A stretch of DNA of 64,000 nt from Chrysophaeum taylorii. Its lineage: Eukaryota; Sar; Pelagophyceae; Pelagomonadales; Pelagomonadaceae. The notes under the pieces were generated by a model. It did not search any database. It was not told where the DNA came from and was given only the letters and a program-made list of their open reading frames with translations. Within the stretch, counting starts at the first letter, position 1, and each line of letters begins with the position of its first letter. A program made the translations under genes and the position numbers. The DNA is taken from contig JAQMWT010000552.1 in assembly GCA_029834535.1 (NCBI GenBank), forward strand, positions 159,780-223,779. The letters are read 5' to 3'. Below, in pieces: positions 63,859 to 64,000 of the stretch.

Positions 63859-64000
63859 AGTGGTTCTCGATGGACGCGATCAGGACCAGTTCGATTTAGA
63901 TGCGGGCGCGGGATGAGTGTAACGTTAGCCGAATTGGGCGCGGCGGTGGCAGCTGGGAGAAAAAGGTCTTACCCCCCACGACTACGAAAAAAAGATACTA

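Larger units (their letters stand above)
62334..64000 (+). mobile_element. Second gypsy element, opposite orientation (element B), partial at window end
   Basis: It opens with a 343-bp LTR (62334-62676) homologous to element A's LTRs, followed by the same tRNA-complementary site and Gag-like sequence. It continues past the window end, so pol is not visible. Relative to A it has several 1-bp indels, and two N bases at 63157-63158. Confidence 0.85.

Overview
The window is nuclear DNA from a eukaryotic alga. It is GC-rich and gene-dense. Genes are mostly single-exon and often sit in divergent pairs less than 100 bp apart, and the few introns I could place are only 41-59 bp long. Three tandem light-harvesting genes encode a signal peptide ending in an 'A-F' plastid-targeting junction, as in secondary red-lineage plastids. 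Together with a DUF1517 protein this points to a photosynthetic stramenopile; a pelagophyte-like alga is my best inference, not a demonstrated identity. I saw no rRNA, convincing tRNA or CRISPR. There is a two-base N gap at 63157-63158, and several single-base homopolymer differences between repeat copies, so some frame breaks may be sequence errors.

Region by region. 1-9 kb: amino-acid-oxidase-like FAD enzyme (-), metallophosphoesterase (+), double-cupin protein (-), MYND zinc-finger protein (-), DUF1517 protein (-), RCC1-repeat protein (+). 8.7-12 kb: no supported gene. 12-26.5 kb: AASDH-like adenylation/beta-propeller enzyme (-), 1,556-residue ankyrin protein (+), protein kinase with one intron (+), DUF4804-like protein (-), EB1-type microtubule plus-end protein (-), heme A synthase COX15 (+), MFS transporter (+). 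28.5-32.6 kb: three light-harvesting genes in about 1.59-kb tandem units; the third has an early nonsense codon. 33-36.3 kb: aspartyl/asparaginyl hydroxylase-like protein (-), ADP-ribosylglycohydrolase (+), P-loop kinase (+). 36.3-39.6 kb: no supported gene. 39.6-45.7 kb: GT60-type glycosyltransferase (-), pirin (+), lysine-methyltransferase-like protein (+), tandem SnoaL-like protein (+).

46-64 kb is a transposon nest. It holds a decayed PIF1/Helitron-type helicase (-), a 5'-truncated Ty1/copia relic (+) with a stop codon and no YVDD motif, a structurally complete 9.5-kb Ty3/gypsy element (-; LTRs, 5-bp target duplication), a 263-bp MITE inside one of its LTRs, and the start of a second related gypsy element in opposite orientation.

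The most striking item is the gypsy polyprotein. Upstream of reverse transcriptase, RNase H and integrase, and in the same open frame, lies a complete C5-cytosine DNA methyltransferase domain with recognisable motifs I, II, IV, VI, VIII, IX and X. After the integrase there is an extra C-terminal module of about 150 residues. The element may therefore carry its own DNA-methylation writer, a system known to me only from a few other eukaryotic retrotransposons (dinoflagellates and charophyte algae).
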